Shown here one piece after another: positions 33,326 through 42,524 of a stretch of DNA of 64,000 bases; within the stretch, counting starts at the first letter, position 1; each line of letters starts with the position of its first letter. The stretch comes from CAVDAL01 sp963606965. GTDB taxonomy: Bacteria > Actinomycetota > Coriobacteriia > Coriobacteriales > QAMH01. The position numbers were made by a program, and so were the translations under genes. Location: the NCBI GenBank assembly GCA_963606965.1, contig CAVDAL010000032.1:1-64000 (forward strand). The letters are read 5' to 3'. The notes beneath the pieces are model-generated. The model was not told the DNA's origin and did no database searches. It was given only the letters and a program-made list of their open reading frames with translations.

Positions 33326-35051
33326 AATTTTTGCAAATTGATATTAAAACATTCAAGAACTTATCAATGTCTTCAAAACTGTTATAGCATGCAATAGATG
33401 CACGAACTGTTGAATCAAAACCAAGAGAATTAAGATATGGTTGCGCGCAGTGACGCCCAGAGCGTACTGCAATTCCATAGCTGTCTAGAATTTGTGCGCA
33501 TTTATATGAAGACATGCCATCTACAACAAAAGATATGGCTCCAATGCGTTCAGAACTTCTGCCAAATATTTTAATTTTTGGAATTTCTTCTAATCCCGAT
33601 TGAATTTTATCCATAAGTTTTTGCTCATGATTTATGCGTGAATCTTCATCTATTAAAGTCCAAAAATTAATTGCAGCAGCAAGAGAAATTGCACCGTCAA
33701 TAGGGGGAGTTCCAGGCTCGAACCGTTCAATTCCATTGCGCAAGATAAATGAACTTGTTGTGACATTTTCAACAGTTCCTCCTCCAAAAGTGCATGGCTG
33801 AAGTGTTTTTAAAAGCTCACTTTTAACCCAAAGTGCTCCAACTCCTGCAAGAGAACCAAGCTTGTGACCAGAAAATGCATACATATCACAATCAAGCTCT
33901 TTTGGCTTGTGACATGCATGGACTGCCCCTTGCGCTCCATCTATGATAATTATTGCATCTGATTTCTTCCTGGCTATGCTTGTGAGTTTCTGGTGTGGTA
34001 TAGAGATTCCAGAAACATTTGAAAGCTGTGTAAATGAAAGAATGGCTGTGTTTTCGTCAATGATTTCATTAGCACTTTCTATGTTTAAAGTTCCATCTTC
34101 AAGCACTGGGATTATGCGAAGTTCACAAGATTTTTCTTTAGCTAAATTCATCCAAGGAAGCAAATTTGAATGATGTTCCATTTCAGTTATGACAATATTT
34201 GATTTTTTGCCAAGTTTATTGCTTAGCATCCTTGCAGCTTTATTAAGCCCGTCGCTTGTGCCATAAGTAAAGATGAGTTCTTCTGCTTTAACATCTAAAA
34301 ATTTTGCAACTTGCATTCTTGCTGAATCAAAAGCATCTGAACAAAGCTGAGACAATTTGTGTGTGCCTCTGTGGACATTTGAATAATTGCCTTGGCGCAG
34401 TTTGGTAATGCTTTGAATAACTTTTTGCGGCATCTGCATGCTGGCAGCATTATCCAAATAAACAAGACTGTGCCCATTAATTTCTTGCTGGAAAGCGCGA
34501 AATTGCAAGCGCAAAGCTTCATAATCAAAGCATGATAAATTTTGTTTTTTGGAAGCGGCGACCTTATCTTGTGGGCTTTCATTGTGCATCACTGCAACTG
34601 CACAATTTTTGCCTGTACATTTTTTGATTGCTTCTATTAAGACATCAGCTAATTCGCTAATATTTTCCGCAAGGGCTGCCTTCATTGTGTCAAGCTTCAC
34701 ATTAAAATCGTTTTGAATCGCCATCATCAGCAGAGCTTGTTTTGTATCAAGCGTACTTGCTCCATCACAAGTGGCAGAACGCAAAGATTCTTTAGCTAAT
34801 TTTGGGTTTAATTTAAAAGCTTTATCAATGCTTTTTTGTGTCAATTTGTCAAAGTCACAATTGCATTTTAATGTGTCGGCAAGTTCCAAAAGGTCAAATT
34901 TTGCGAGTATATAAAGCTTTAATTGCTCATCTATATAATCTTTTGAATAATTGTTCGACTGCACATTCTTAAGTATATTATTTGTGCAAGCAGAGGCTAC
35001 TGACTCTCGCTTTTCAGTAGCCTCATTTTTTATTTGCGTTGCCTGTTTCAT
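33324..35051 (-). CDS. SufS-like cysteine desulfurase with unknown N-terminal extension
   Basis: A 575-residue protein. From about residue 195 it is a class V aminotransferase of the SufS/CsdB type with the blocks LVYLDNAASMQMP, EMEHHSNLLPW, the PLP lysine in SGHKLGS and the catalytic cysteine in VRSGRHCAQP (about 535). The first 180 or so residues are helical and match no family that I know. One part (MAIQNDFNVKLDTMKAAL) faintly recalls an acyl-carrier fold, but I would not claim it. The gene follows the FucI-like isomerase gene without a gap. The ATG at 35051 is my choice; a TTG at 35078 overlaps the upstream gene and may be used by coupling. The target of the sulfur is unknown. Confidence 0.75.
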   Translation of the reverse strand: MKQATQIKNEATEKRESVASACTNNILKNVQSNNYSKDYIDEQLKLYILAKFDLLELADTLKCNCDFDKLTQKSIDKAFKLNPKLAKESLRSATCDGASTLDTKQALLMMAIQNDFNVKLDTMKAALAENISELADVLIEAIKKCTGKNCAVAVMHNESPQDKVAASKKQNLSCFDYEALRLQFRAFQQEINGHSLVYLDNAASMQMPQKVIQSITKLRQGNYSNVHRGTHKLSQLCSDAFDSARMQVAKFLDVKAEELIFTYGTSDGLNKAARMLSNKLGKKSNIVITEMEHHSNLLPWMNLAKEKSCELRIIPVLEDGTLNIESANEIIDENTAILSFTQLSNVSGISIPHQKLTSIARKKSDAIIIIDGAQGAVHACHKPKELDCDMYAFSGHKLGSLAGVGALWVKSELLKTLQPCTFGGGTVENVTTSSFILRNGIERFEPGTPPIDGAISLAAAINFWTLIDEDSRINHEQKLMDKIQSGLEEIPKIKIFGRSSERIGAISFVVDGMSSYKCAQILDSYGIAVRSGRHCAQPYLNSLGFDSTVRASIACYNSFEDIDKFLNVLISICKN

Positions 35052-35070
35052 AAGTGAAAATGTAGAAAAT

Positions 35071-36594
35071 TTATGCAATGACTGGTTCTAAACCAAGGCG
35101 TTCGGCCACAAAGCTAAGCTCTTCAACATAATCGCCATAAACAAGCGGAAGGTGGAGTCCAAAGCGTGCATGTTTTTGGAAGAAGTCATTAATGTTATTC
35201 ACTTTGAAAATGAAGCCACCATTGCAGTTGTCTGTGTCATATCCAAGTCCAGCAACAATTTCGCCTTTTCCAATAAACATTTGCTTGCAATCAGAAGAAA
35301 TACGAATCATCGTGATTGTTTGGCCTTTGTCTTTTTGGAAGTCATGGCGTTGAACTGCACCAAAGCCAGCATCCAGTGCAAAATGCCTTAATGCATATTC
35401 ATCCAAATTATCAAAGCCATGGAATGCACGGCATGGTGTTGAATGTGTGCACACATATAGATTTTCTTTTGTATCTACATCTGTTTCATATTTCGGGTCT
35501 GAAAAATTGATTTCGCCTTTTTCATTAACTGGACATGGAAGAGTGTTACCCATATATGCAGCTTTTCCTGAAATTGCCATAACAATCAACATACAAAGAG
35601 CTGTGGTTACATCATATTCACAAGCTGAACCAAAGCCTTGTTCCAAATTTAGTGAATGTGTTAGGCAGAATGTGAATTGAATTTCATTCAGGCGGCGAGT
35701 TGAACATGAATCAGGACATGGTGCAGCAAAAGCAGAACAGTCATAATAATCCATCATCTTGCTAACCACTTTATATGCTTTTAGTGAATTGACAACAAAT
35801 TTCTTTTCGATATTGCAGAAGCTTGCACCATTCATAAGTTCGTCAGCGAGTTCTTCACATTGAGCAATTTCTTCCTCTGTGATGTTATTTGTAATGCGCC
35901 CTGGAGTTGTATGATTTCCACCTTCTGGTAAAGGCGACATATAATCCATCATTTCATGTATATTAACGTAGCGGAAGTTTGTGCCCAACTTATCGCGCAC
36001 CAAATTAAGGTTGTCGAATGTGTCTGTTCCGCCTGCCATTGCTTTGTCAGAACCAAAGCGTGTTGCACATAAGATGTTTGCATTGCGAACAATTTTTTCT
36101 GCAAGAAGGCCAATAAGTTTAGATTTGAGTTCTTTCCAATCAAGAGCAAAAATCACATCTGCACCTCTGCGCACTGAAGATGCAAAGCAAAGCTGACCAA
36201 ACATTTTGAATGGGTTTGCAGCAATTGGCTTTTTTGTACGCAAGCAAAATTCTTCAATAACTGTATTAGCTCCAAATGCTGTATTTACAAGATAGAAGTC
36301 TGCTTCATGATCATCTTTAAGAGCTTCTTCAAACCATTCTTCTTTAATATCCCAATCATCCGTGCAACGAATAGTAGCTGGTTCAAGAACATTAAATCGT
36401 GGATCATTTTCAAGATTGAATTTTATTGCTTGTGTGAATCCTTTATAGATTTTGCCATTAATTACTCCGTCAAAGCCTGGCTTTAATGCATCTCCTGAAG
36501 ACATACGGCATGGACCTTCATAATAATATTGATGTTCCATTGCAAAAAATACTGGCTTTACATTGAGTTGAAAATCCTTGATACTCTTTTTCAT
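35071..36594 (-). CDS. L-fucose/L-arabinose isomerase-fold protein
   Basis: A 507-residue protein that resembles the FucI/AraA-type sugar isomerases in length and in a few blocks, such as ACEYDVTTALCMLIVMAISG, where a metal-binding Glu/Asp pair would lie. Several features are unlike classical FucI: many cysteines (for example AAPCPDSCSTRR) and no adjacent fuculose kinase or aldolase. It may act on another sugar or on a sugar-like intermediate. The start at 36594 is set by AAGGGG upstream; the longer frame to 36627 starts before the Shine-Dalgarno. It is transcribed with the SufS-like gene and faces a PucR/CdaR-type regulator. Confidence 0.55.
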   Translation of the reverse strand: MKKSIKDFQLNVKPVFFAMEHQYYYEGPCRMSSGDALKPGFDGVINGKIYKGFTQAIKFNLENDPRFNVLEPATIRCTDDWDIKEEWFEEALKDDHEADFYLVNTAFGANTVIEEFCLRTKKPIAANPFKMFGQLCFASSVRRGADVIFALDWKELKSKLIGLLAEKIVRNANILCATRFGSDKAMAGGTDTFDNLNLVRDKLGTNFRYVNIHEMMDYMSPLPEGGNHTTPGRITNNITEEEIAQCEELADELMNGASFCNIEKKFVVNSLKAYKVVSKMMDYYDCSAFAAPCPDSCSTRRLNEIQFTFCLTHSLNLEQGFGSACEYDVTTALCMLIVMAISGKAAYMGNTLPCPVNEKGEINFSDPKYETDVDTKENLYVCTHSTPCRAFHGFDNLDEYALRHFALDAGFGAVQRHDFQKDKGQTITMIRISSDCKQMFIGKGEIVAGLGYDTDNCNGGFIFKVNNINDFFQKHARFGLHLPLVYGDYVEELSFVAERLGLEPVIA

Positions 36595-36607
36595 CTTTTC
36601 CCCTTTA

Positions 36608-36620
36608 TTCGATATTCGAA
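36608..36620. promoter_or_regulatory. Possible operator, 13-bp inverted repeat
   Basis: TTCGA and TCGAA around TAT, in the region between the divergent isomerase-like and regulator genes. It is a candidate binding site for the adjacent regulator. Confidence 0.3.
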
Positions 36621-36648
36621 CTGGCATTTTGCCAAAACATTAGCTGAA

Positions 36649-36677
36649 TTGTATGAAGGCCAAATTTCTATTACAAT
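36649..36677 (+). promoter_or_regulatory. Probable promoter of the PucR-type regulator
   Basis: TTGTAT (36649-36654), a 17-base spacer and TACAAT (36672-36677). The -35 is weak, the -10 good. Confidence 0.4.
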
Positions 36678-36715
36678 GTTAAACTGCACAAGGAAATAAG
36701 AAAAAGGACAGCAAA

Positions 36716-37999
36716 ATGACAAAGACAGTTCAGTCTTTTATAAATGATTTGCGTGAATCAAATGTTGTTTATACAAGCAGCAACGGCGATATAAGCGCTT
36801 CAAAAGTAGCATGGGTTATAGCTATGCAAAATTCACTTTTGCAAGGGGGCGGATATCAAGAGCTCATTGATTTAGCTCAGCCAATTTTGCAAAACGCTCT
36901 TACTATGTCCGATGCTGGATTTCGCATTGTTGCTAACACGCAAGAAATTAAGCCTAGCATGCCAGAAGTAAAAAAGGCTATCGAACAAGGCTTTTTTGGA
37001 AATGAAGAACTTGAAGTTTTCAGAAAAAACGGGCGTCCTTTGCGCTGGAGCACTCAAAGCGGCATAGCAATTTTGGAAAATACAAATGGCAAAGGAATTG
37101 TTGAATGTATCTTCCGAGTGAAAGGTCTTTATGCTGCACATCTTGTGATGGAATGTATTGGCCGCAAGCTTGATGATGAAAATTTAATGAATGATTTTTC
37201 TCTTTTATGCAATTGCATAGAAATGCATATCAAGCAAAATTTGCCTGCAAGTAGTATATTGAATCAAGGCTCAACAAAAGTTTTGGTCGACTTGGCTCAT
37301 GGAATTTCAGTTCCAAAACAGCGCCTGCGAGCATGGATGCGCACAACAGATTTTGAAGATGGAATTTTGCACACGCTTGCTTTATTTGATTTTGCATATC
37401 AGAAAGAAGAAAAACAGTTGGCGGTAGCTGCTTGTTTGCGCATAGGTGAGCTCTTTCCACATGCTATTGTTGGCTTGGATGATTGCAGAGCTGTAATGGT
37501 TTTTCCTCATGATGTTAATGATAATTCTTATAGTAAAAAACTTTTGTCATATGCGCATTATAGTGGGTCTATTATTGGCATTTCTGATAATTTTAATAAT
37601 ATTAATGATATTTCATTTGCTTATAAACAAGCTTGCATTGCACTTGAACGAAGGAACGACTTGCACAGTGCAATTTATCCTTTCAAACAGTGCTTTGCAT
37701 CATATGTAATGTCTGCTCAAGACAGAGATGACGAACTTATTAGCTATTGTTTGCAGCATTGTATCCCAATGCGTCTTATGGAATCTGATAAAAAAATGAA
37801 TACAGATGATTGCAGATTGCTCTTTGAATATTTGCGAGGCGAAAGGAAGTCATCTGCGGTTGCAAATTTGCTGCATATGCACAGGAATACTCTTTTATAT
37901 AGAATTAAACGAATTGAAGATGAATATCATATCGACTTAGATGATTGGTCAACTCGCGAAAGACTTATTGTTGAATATCGCGCGATGAGTTATGAATAA
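36716..37999 (+). CDS. PucR/CdaR-type transcriptional regulator
   Basis: A 427-residue regulator. The C-terminal 60 residues are the helix-turn-helix of the PucR family: ERKSSAVANLLHMHRNTLLYRIKRIEDEYHIDLDD. Upstream of it is a GGDEF-like scaffold region as in CdaR proteins, and the N-terminal third is presumably the sensor. PucR/CdaR members usually activate a neighbouring catabolic or transport operon in response to its substrate. The divergent isomerase-like/SufS-like operon is the obvious target. AAAAGGA precedes the ATG at the right spacing. Confidence 0.8.
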   Translation: MTKTVQSFINDLRESNVVYTSSNGDISASKVAWVIAMQNSLLQGGGYQELIDLAQPILQNALTMSDAGFRIVANTQEIKPSMPEVKKAIEQGFFGNEELEVFRKNGRPLRWSTQSGIAILENTNGKGIVECIFRVKGLYAAHLVMECIGRKLDDENLMNDFSLLCNCIEMHIKQNLPASSILNQGSTKVLVDLAHGISVPKQRLRAWMRTTDFEDGILHTLALFDFAYQKEEKQLAVAACLRIGELFPHAIVGLDDCRAVMVFPHDVNDNSYSKKLLSYAHYSGSIIGISDNFNNINDISFAYKQACIALERRNDLHSAIYPFKQCFASYVMSAQDRDDELISYCLQHCIPMRLMESDKKMNTDDCRLLFEYLRGERKSSAVANLLHMHRNTLLYRIKRIEDEYHIDLDDWSTRERLIVEYRAMSYE

Positions 38000-38184
38000 A
38001 ACTTTACTTCATTTTTTAGGTCGCGGCTAAGAATGTCAAAGCAGCAAGCAAGTGATAATTATGCGCCGCCTGTAATACTCGCTATTCACTTCGCACTATA
38101 AGTGTGCTGCTCGTATGCTTAATTCGTACGCTTTGAAGGTACAATCCTTGTTCGGCTGTTTACAGACTTTAACAAAGGATTGCA

Positions 38185-41013
38185 ATGACAGAAGAAACCC
38201 CAAATTATAAACAGACAATGAATTTGCCAAAAACTGCTTTTAAAATGAAGGCTGGTCTTCCGCAAAAAGAACCACAGCGCTTGAAGGTGTGGGAAGAAGC
38301 TGACCTTTATCATAAAGTTTTAGAGCAGAATAAAGATAATGAACCATTTATTTTGCATGATGGCCCGCCATATGCAAATGGCCCTATTCATATTGGCCAT
38401 GCTTTCAACAAGATTTTAAAAGATATCATTGTTAAATATAAATCACAGCGTGGATATTATGCTCCATATGTCCCAGGTTGGGATTGCCATGGTTTGCCTA
38501 TTGAAAATAAAGTGGAAAACCAACTTGGTCCAGAAAAGATGAAGAAAATTCCTACGCCAACATTCCGCAAAATCTGCCGTGAATATGCTGAAAAGCAATT
38601 GGATGGTCAGCGTGAAGGCTTTAAGCGTCTTGGCGTTGGTGGTGAATGGGACGACCCATATTTAACATTCTTGCCTGAATATGAAGCTGGCAATATTGAA
38701 GTCTTCAAAAAGATGTATCTGGACGGCGCAATTTATCAAGGACGCAAGCCAATTCATTGGTGTTCGCATTGTCATACAGCTTTAGCTGAAGCTGAAATTG
38801 AATATTCAGATGAAGTTTCACCTTCAATTTATGTGAAATTTTATTTCACAAAAATGCCTCAAGCTTTTGCTGAAGCAGCAAAGGCTGCTGGGCTTGCAGA
38901 AGCAAAAAGCGGCATCATTATTTGGACAACAACTCCATGGACTTTGCCTGCAAATAAAGCAGTAAGCCTTGCACCTAGTGCTGATTATGTTGCTGTTATT
39001 GTTGATGGTGAACTGCTTATTATGGCTCAAGAGCTTGTTGAACAAGTTGCAGAAATTGTTGGCTGGAATGCTTATGAAATTTTGCAAAGCAATGGTGCTG
39101 ACTTCACTGTTAAGGGCAAAGATTTAGCTCAAGAACATTATGTTCACCCAATCTTGGATGGTGAAGAAGGCATTCTTATCTATGGCGACCATGTCACATT
39201 AGACACTGGTACTGGTGCTGTTCATACAGCTCCAGGTCATGGCATGGATGACTACTTGGTTTGCCAAGATTTTGGAATTGAAACTGTAATGCCAGTTGAT
39301 GACGATGGCAAATTTATGGCTGGCACTTGCCCTTGGGAAGGTAAAGATGCAGTTGAATCAAATCCTGAAATTATTGAGTGGCTGCGCGAGCGTGGCACAA
39401 TGCTGGCTGCTGTTAAGATTTCTCACTCTTATCCACATTGTTGGCGCTGCAAAGAACCAGTAATCTTCCGTGCAACAACACAATGGTTTGTTTCTATGGA
39501 CAAAACTGGTTTGCGCGATGCAGCCATGAATGAAATCAATAATAACGTGCAATGGATTCCTGGTTGGGCATCTAACCGCATTGGTTCAATGGTTCAAGAT
39601 CGTCCTGATTGGTGCATTAGCCGCCAGCGCTTCTGGGGTGTTCCAATTCCTGTATTTACCTGCAAGGATTGCGGGGAAACTATAGCAACAGAAGAAACTT
39701 TCGATGCCGTCATCGAGCTTTTCAAAACGGAAGGCGCAGATGCTTGGTATTCAAAGTCTGCTCAAGAAATTTTGCCAGCTGGCACATGTTGTCCAAAGTG
39801 CGGCAGCAAAAATATCGAAGGCGACAAAGACGTCTTGGATGTTTGGTGGGAATCTGGCGTTTCACATACAAGCGTTTGTGAAGCTCGTCCATATTTGCAG
39901 CGCCCAGCAGATCTTTATTTGGAAGGCAGCGACCAACATCGTGGTTGGTTCCAATCTTCGCTTTTAACAAGCACAGCTGCTTATGGCAAAGCTCCTTATA
40001 AAGCTGTTATGAGCTGCGGATTTACTGTGGACAAAGATGGCAAAAAGATGTCAAAGTCAATTGGCAATGTCATCGACCCTGCAGATGTTATTGCAAAGGT
40101 TGGCGCTGACGTTTTGCGCTTGTGGGTTGGTTCAGTTGATTATTCGCAAGATGTAAGCATTGGCGATGAAATTATCGACCGCACTTCTGAAGCATATCGA
40201 CGCATCCGCAATACATATCGCTATTTGTTAAGCAATCTTTATGATTTTTCAAATGATGATTATGTTGCAGAAGGCGACATGCTTGAATTTGATGCATGGG
40301 CACAAGCAAAATTGATGCAAGTTTGTGAAGAAGTCACAAAGCATTATGACGAATATCATTTCCATGCAGCATATCGCACATGGTATGACTTCATTGTTAT
40401 GATTTCTTCTGTATATTTTGATGCAATTAAAGATAGGCTTTATTCTGATGCTGCTGTTTCATTGCAGCGCCGCAGCGCACAGACTGTTTTAGCAAATATG
40501 CTTGAAGCTATGGTGCGTCAGCTTGCTCCAATTTTGACATTCACAACAGATGAAGTTTGGGGCTTTTATCCTGATGGCTTGAAGAAAGAAGACCGCCCTG
40601 AATTTATCCAACTTGCTGGCTGGGTTGAAGCTAGTGATTTTGTCCCTTCACTTTCTGAAGAAAAGCGTGCAAGCTTGCTTGAAACATATGAGGCAGTTTC
40701 TGCTGCTAGAGACGTTGTAACAAAAGCTCTGGAAGAAGCTCGCAATGCTGAACTTATCAACAAGAGCCAAGAAGCAAGTGTTATTTTGACTGCTCCTTCA
40801 GATATGTTTGACTTGTTGAATGCACGCGGCAAAGATGCTTTGGCTGAGATGTTCATTGTTTCTGAAGTTGAATTGCAGCAGGGTGACGAATTGTCAGCTG
40901 AAGTTAAAAAAGCATCTGGTGAAAAATGCCCACGTTGTTGGAACTATAGAGAACTTGGTGAAGATGGTTTGTGCCAACGTTGCCATGCGGTGGTGGATGC
41001 TTTTGAAGCGTAA
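38185..41013 (+). CDS. ileS: Isoleucyl-tRNA synthetase
   Basis: A 942-residue class I synthetase charging tRNA-Ile. It has the HIGH-type motif GPIHIGHAFNKILK (about 66-79), an editing domain in the middle, and the KMSKS motif in KDGKKMSKSIGN. The C-terminal zinc motif is CPRCWNYRELGEDGLCQRC. The C-terminal zinc site and length match the bacterial-type enzyme. AAAGGA lies about five bases before the ATG. I looked for a T-box leader upstream and found none. It is first in an ileS-lspA-rluD-srtB-thiN run with overlaps or very short gaps. Confidence 0.95.
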   Translation: MTEETPNYKQTMNLPKTAFKMKAGLPQKEPQRLKVWEEADLYHKVLEQNKDNEPFILHDGPPYANGPIHIGHAFNKILKDIIVKYKSQRGYYAPYVPGWDCHGLPIENKVENQLGPEKMKKIPTPTFRKICREYAEKQLDGQREGFKRLGVGGEWDDPYLTFLPEYEAGNIEVFKKMYLDGAIYQGRKPIHWCSHCHTALAEAEIEYSDEVSPSIYVKFYFTKMPQAFAEAAKAAGLAEAKSGIIIWTTTPWTLPANKAVSLAPSADYVAVIVDGELLIMAQELVEQVAEIVGWNAYEILQSNGADFTVKGKDLAQEHYVHPILDGEEGILIYGDHVTLDTGTGAVHTAPGHGMDDYLVCQDFGIETVMPVDDDGKFMAGTCPWEGKDAVESNPEIIEWLRERGTMLAAVKISHSYPHCWRCKEPVIFRATTQWFVSMDKTGLRDAAMNEINNNVQWIPGWASNRIGSMVQDRPDWCISRQRFWGVPIPVFTCKDCGETIATEETFDAVIELFKTEGADAWYSKSAQEILPAGTCCPKCGSKNIEGDKDVLDVWWESGVSHTSVCEARPYLQRPADLYLEGSDQHRGWFQSSLLTSTAAYGKAPYKAVMSCGFTVDKDGKKMSKSIGNVIDPADVIAKVGADVLRLWVGSVDYSQDVSIGDEIIDRTSEAYRRIRNTYRYLLSNLYDFSNDDYVAEGDMLEFDAWAQAKLMQVCEEVTKHYDEYHFHAAYRTWYDFIVMISSVYFDAIKDRLYSDAAVSLQRRSAQTVLANMLEAMVRQLAPILTFTTDEVWGFYPDGLKKEDRPEFIQLAGWVEASDFVPSLSEEKRASLLETYEAVSAARDVVTKALEEARNAELINKSQEASVILTAPSDMFDLLNARGKDALAEMFIVSEVELQQGDELSAEVKKASGEKCPRCWNYRELGEDGLCQRCHAVVDAFEA

Positions 41014-41464
41014 AGGTTCATTTGTAACTTTTATAATAGAGCTGCTCATCTTTGTCACGCTTGATCGCATTACAAAGATTTGGGCAGAAAATGCAAACTT
41101 TAGCGAGGCCGATTCATTTGGCCTCGTCCGCTTTACGCTTGTTCATAATCAAGGTGCAGCTTTTGGAATAGGGCAAGGCAAGCAAGGTCTTTTTATTGTA
41201 ATAGCTGCTGTAATTTTTATCATCATTTTGCTGTGGCTCCTTATAGCAAGCAGGCATGGCAAACTTGAAGTGTTTTCTCTTGGCCTTCTTGCTGCTGGTG
41301 CTTTTGGCAATGTTGTCGACCGCGTTGACTATGGCTATGTTGTTGACTTCATCGACTTTACTTTCATTGATTTTCCCGTCTTTAATGTCGCAGATATTTG
41401 CGTTGTTGTTGGCGTCATATTGTTTGTTGTGTCCATCTTATTCTTTTCCCCGCAAGAGGACTGA
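40997..41464 (+). CDS. lspA: Lipoprotein signal peptidase II
   Basis: A 155-residue membrane aspartyl protease that cleaves prolipoprotein signal peptides after lipidation. The catalytic pair is visible in GNVVDRVDYGYVVDFID and FNVADICVVVG. Four membrane helices are present. The start at 40997 overlaps the end of ileS by 17 bases; the frame extends much further upstream inside ileS but that part is not homologous. The ileS-lspA order is common across bacteria. Confidence 0.9.
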   Translation: MLLKRKGSFVTFIIELLIFVTLDRITKIWAENANFSEADSFGLVRFTLVHNQGAAFGIGQGKQGLFIVIAAVIFIIILLWLLIASRHGKLEVFSLGLLAAGAFGNVVDRVDYGYVVDFIDFTFIDFPVFNVADICVVVGVILFVVSILFFSPQED

Positions 41465-41469
41465 TAATT

Positions 41470-42510
41470 GTGGCAGAGCATGTACGACATATTGTTGATG
41501 CGCAAGAACATGGCAAACGCTTAGACATTTGCATTGCTGAACTTGAAATTGATGCGATTGCTTCGCGCAGTGCAGCTGTGCGTTTAATTGAATCTGGCAG
41601 AGTGATGCTTAATGGCAAGCCTTCCACAAAAAAGCATATAGTTATGGAAGGCGACACCATCACAATGGAAATTGTTCCGCGCACGCCTGCAGACACTTGT
41701 GTTGAGCCAACATATTCAATAGATTTAGATATTCGCTATGAAGATGAACATGTGATTGTCTTGTCAAAACAGGCTGGGCTTGTTTGCCACCCGTCGCGCG
41801 GACATTATAATGACACGCTTGCAAATGCTCTTGTTGCGCACTGCGGGTTGGAAAATTTAGCAGAAGTTCAAGGGGAGGACAGGCCTGGAATTGTACACAG
41901 ACTCGACCGCGACACAAGTGGTTTAATGCTTGCCGCAAAAACTGATATTGCTGCTGCAAGATTGCAGGATGCTATTCGCATGCGCGAAGTTGACAGGCGT
42001 TATATGACTTTGGTTCATGGTTCAATTGCTCATGATACTGGAATGATTGATGCTCCAATTGCGCGCGCAAGTGCAGACCGCATGCGCATGATGGTAAGTG
42101 ATAATCCAAGTGCAAGAAGTTCTGTTACAACATTTAGTGTTTTGGAACGCTTTGCAGCAGGGCAGTTCGATGACGGCTATTCGCTTTTGGAATGCAAACT
42201 TTATACTGGCCGCACCCACCAAATTCGAGTGCACATGGCATATGCTCATCATCCTGTTGTTGGTGACCCATTGTATGGACGCGCTGCAAATGTGAAAGCT
42301 CGCAATAAAGCTGCTGCTCTTAAAACAGAATTAGGCCTTGAGAGGCAATTTCTTCATTCATATAAGTTAGAATTTACTCACCCTGTTAGTGGCGAGCTTT
42401 TGAGCTTTCAAGATGATATTTCTGAAGATTTGCAAGAAGTGCTTGATGGCTTGGCATGTCATTCGATGGGGCGCACAGATTATGGCCAAGAAGTATTAGA
42501 TAAAGAATAA
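41470..42510 (+). CDS. rluD: Ribosomal large subunit pseudouridine synthase, RluD family
   Basis: A 346-residue RNA pseudouridine synthase. An N-terminal S4 RNA-binding domain (about 10-80, with SRSAAVRLIESGRVMLNGK) precedes the catalytic domain. The active-site block HRLDRDTSGLML contains the catalytic Asp, and GRTHQIRVHM is the second conserved motif. RluD members modify helix 69 of 23S rRNA; the exact site here is assumed. The start is GTG at 41470 with GAGGA nine bases upstream, six bases after lspA. Confidence 0.9.
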   Translation: MAEHVRHIVDAQEHGKRLDICIAELEIDAIASRSAAVRLIESGRVMLNGKPSTKKHIVMEGDTITMEIVPRTPADTCVEPTYSIDLDIRYEDEHVIVLSKQAGLVCHPSRGHYNDTLANALVAHCGLENLAEVQGEDRPGIVHRLDRDTSGLMLAAKTDIAAARLQDAIRMREVDRRYMTLVHGSIAHDTGMIDAPIARASADRMRMMVSDNPSARSSVTTFSVLERFAAGQFDDGYSLLECKLYTGRTHQIRVHMAYAHHPVVGDPLYGRAANVKARNKAAALKTELGLERQFLHSYKLEFTHPVSGELLSFQDDISEDLQEVLDGLACHSMGRTDYGQEVLDKE

Positions 42511-42524
42511 TTGTTAGGTGAATT

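Noticed and set aside
38000..38184. Possible T-box leader before ileS
   Set aside because: I looked for the AGGGUGGNACCGCG-type T-box and a terminator and found neither.
41660..42252. Antisense open frames within rluD
   Set aside because: Shadows of the real gene with Cys/His-rich, unrelated composition and no start signals.
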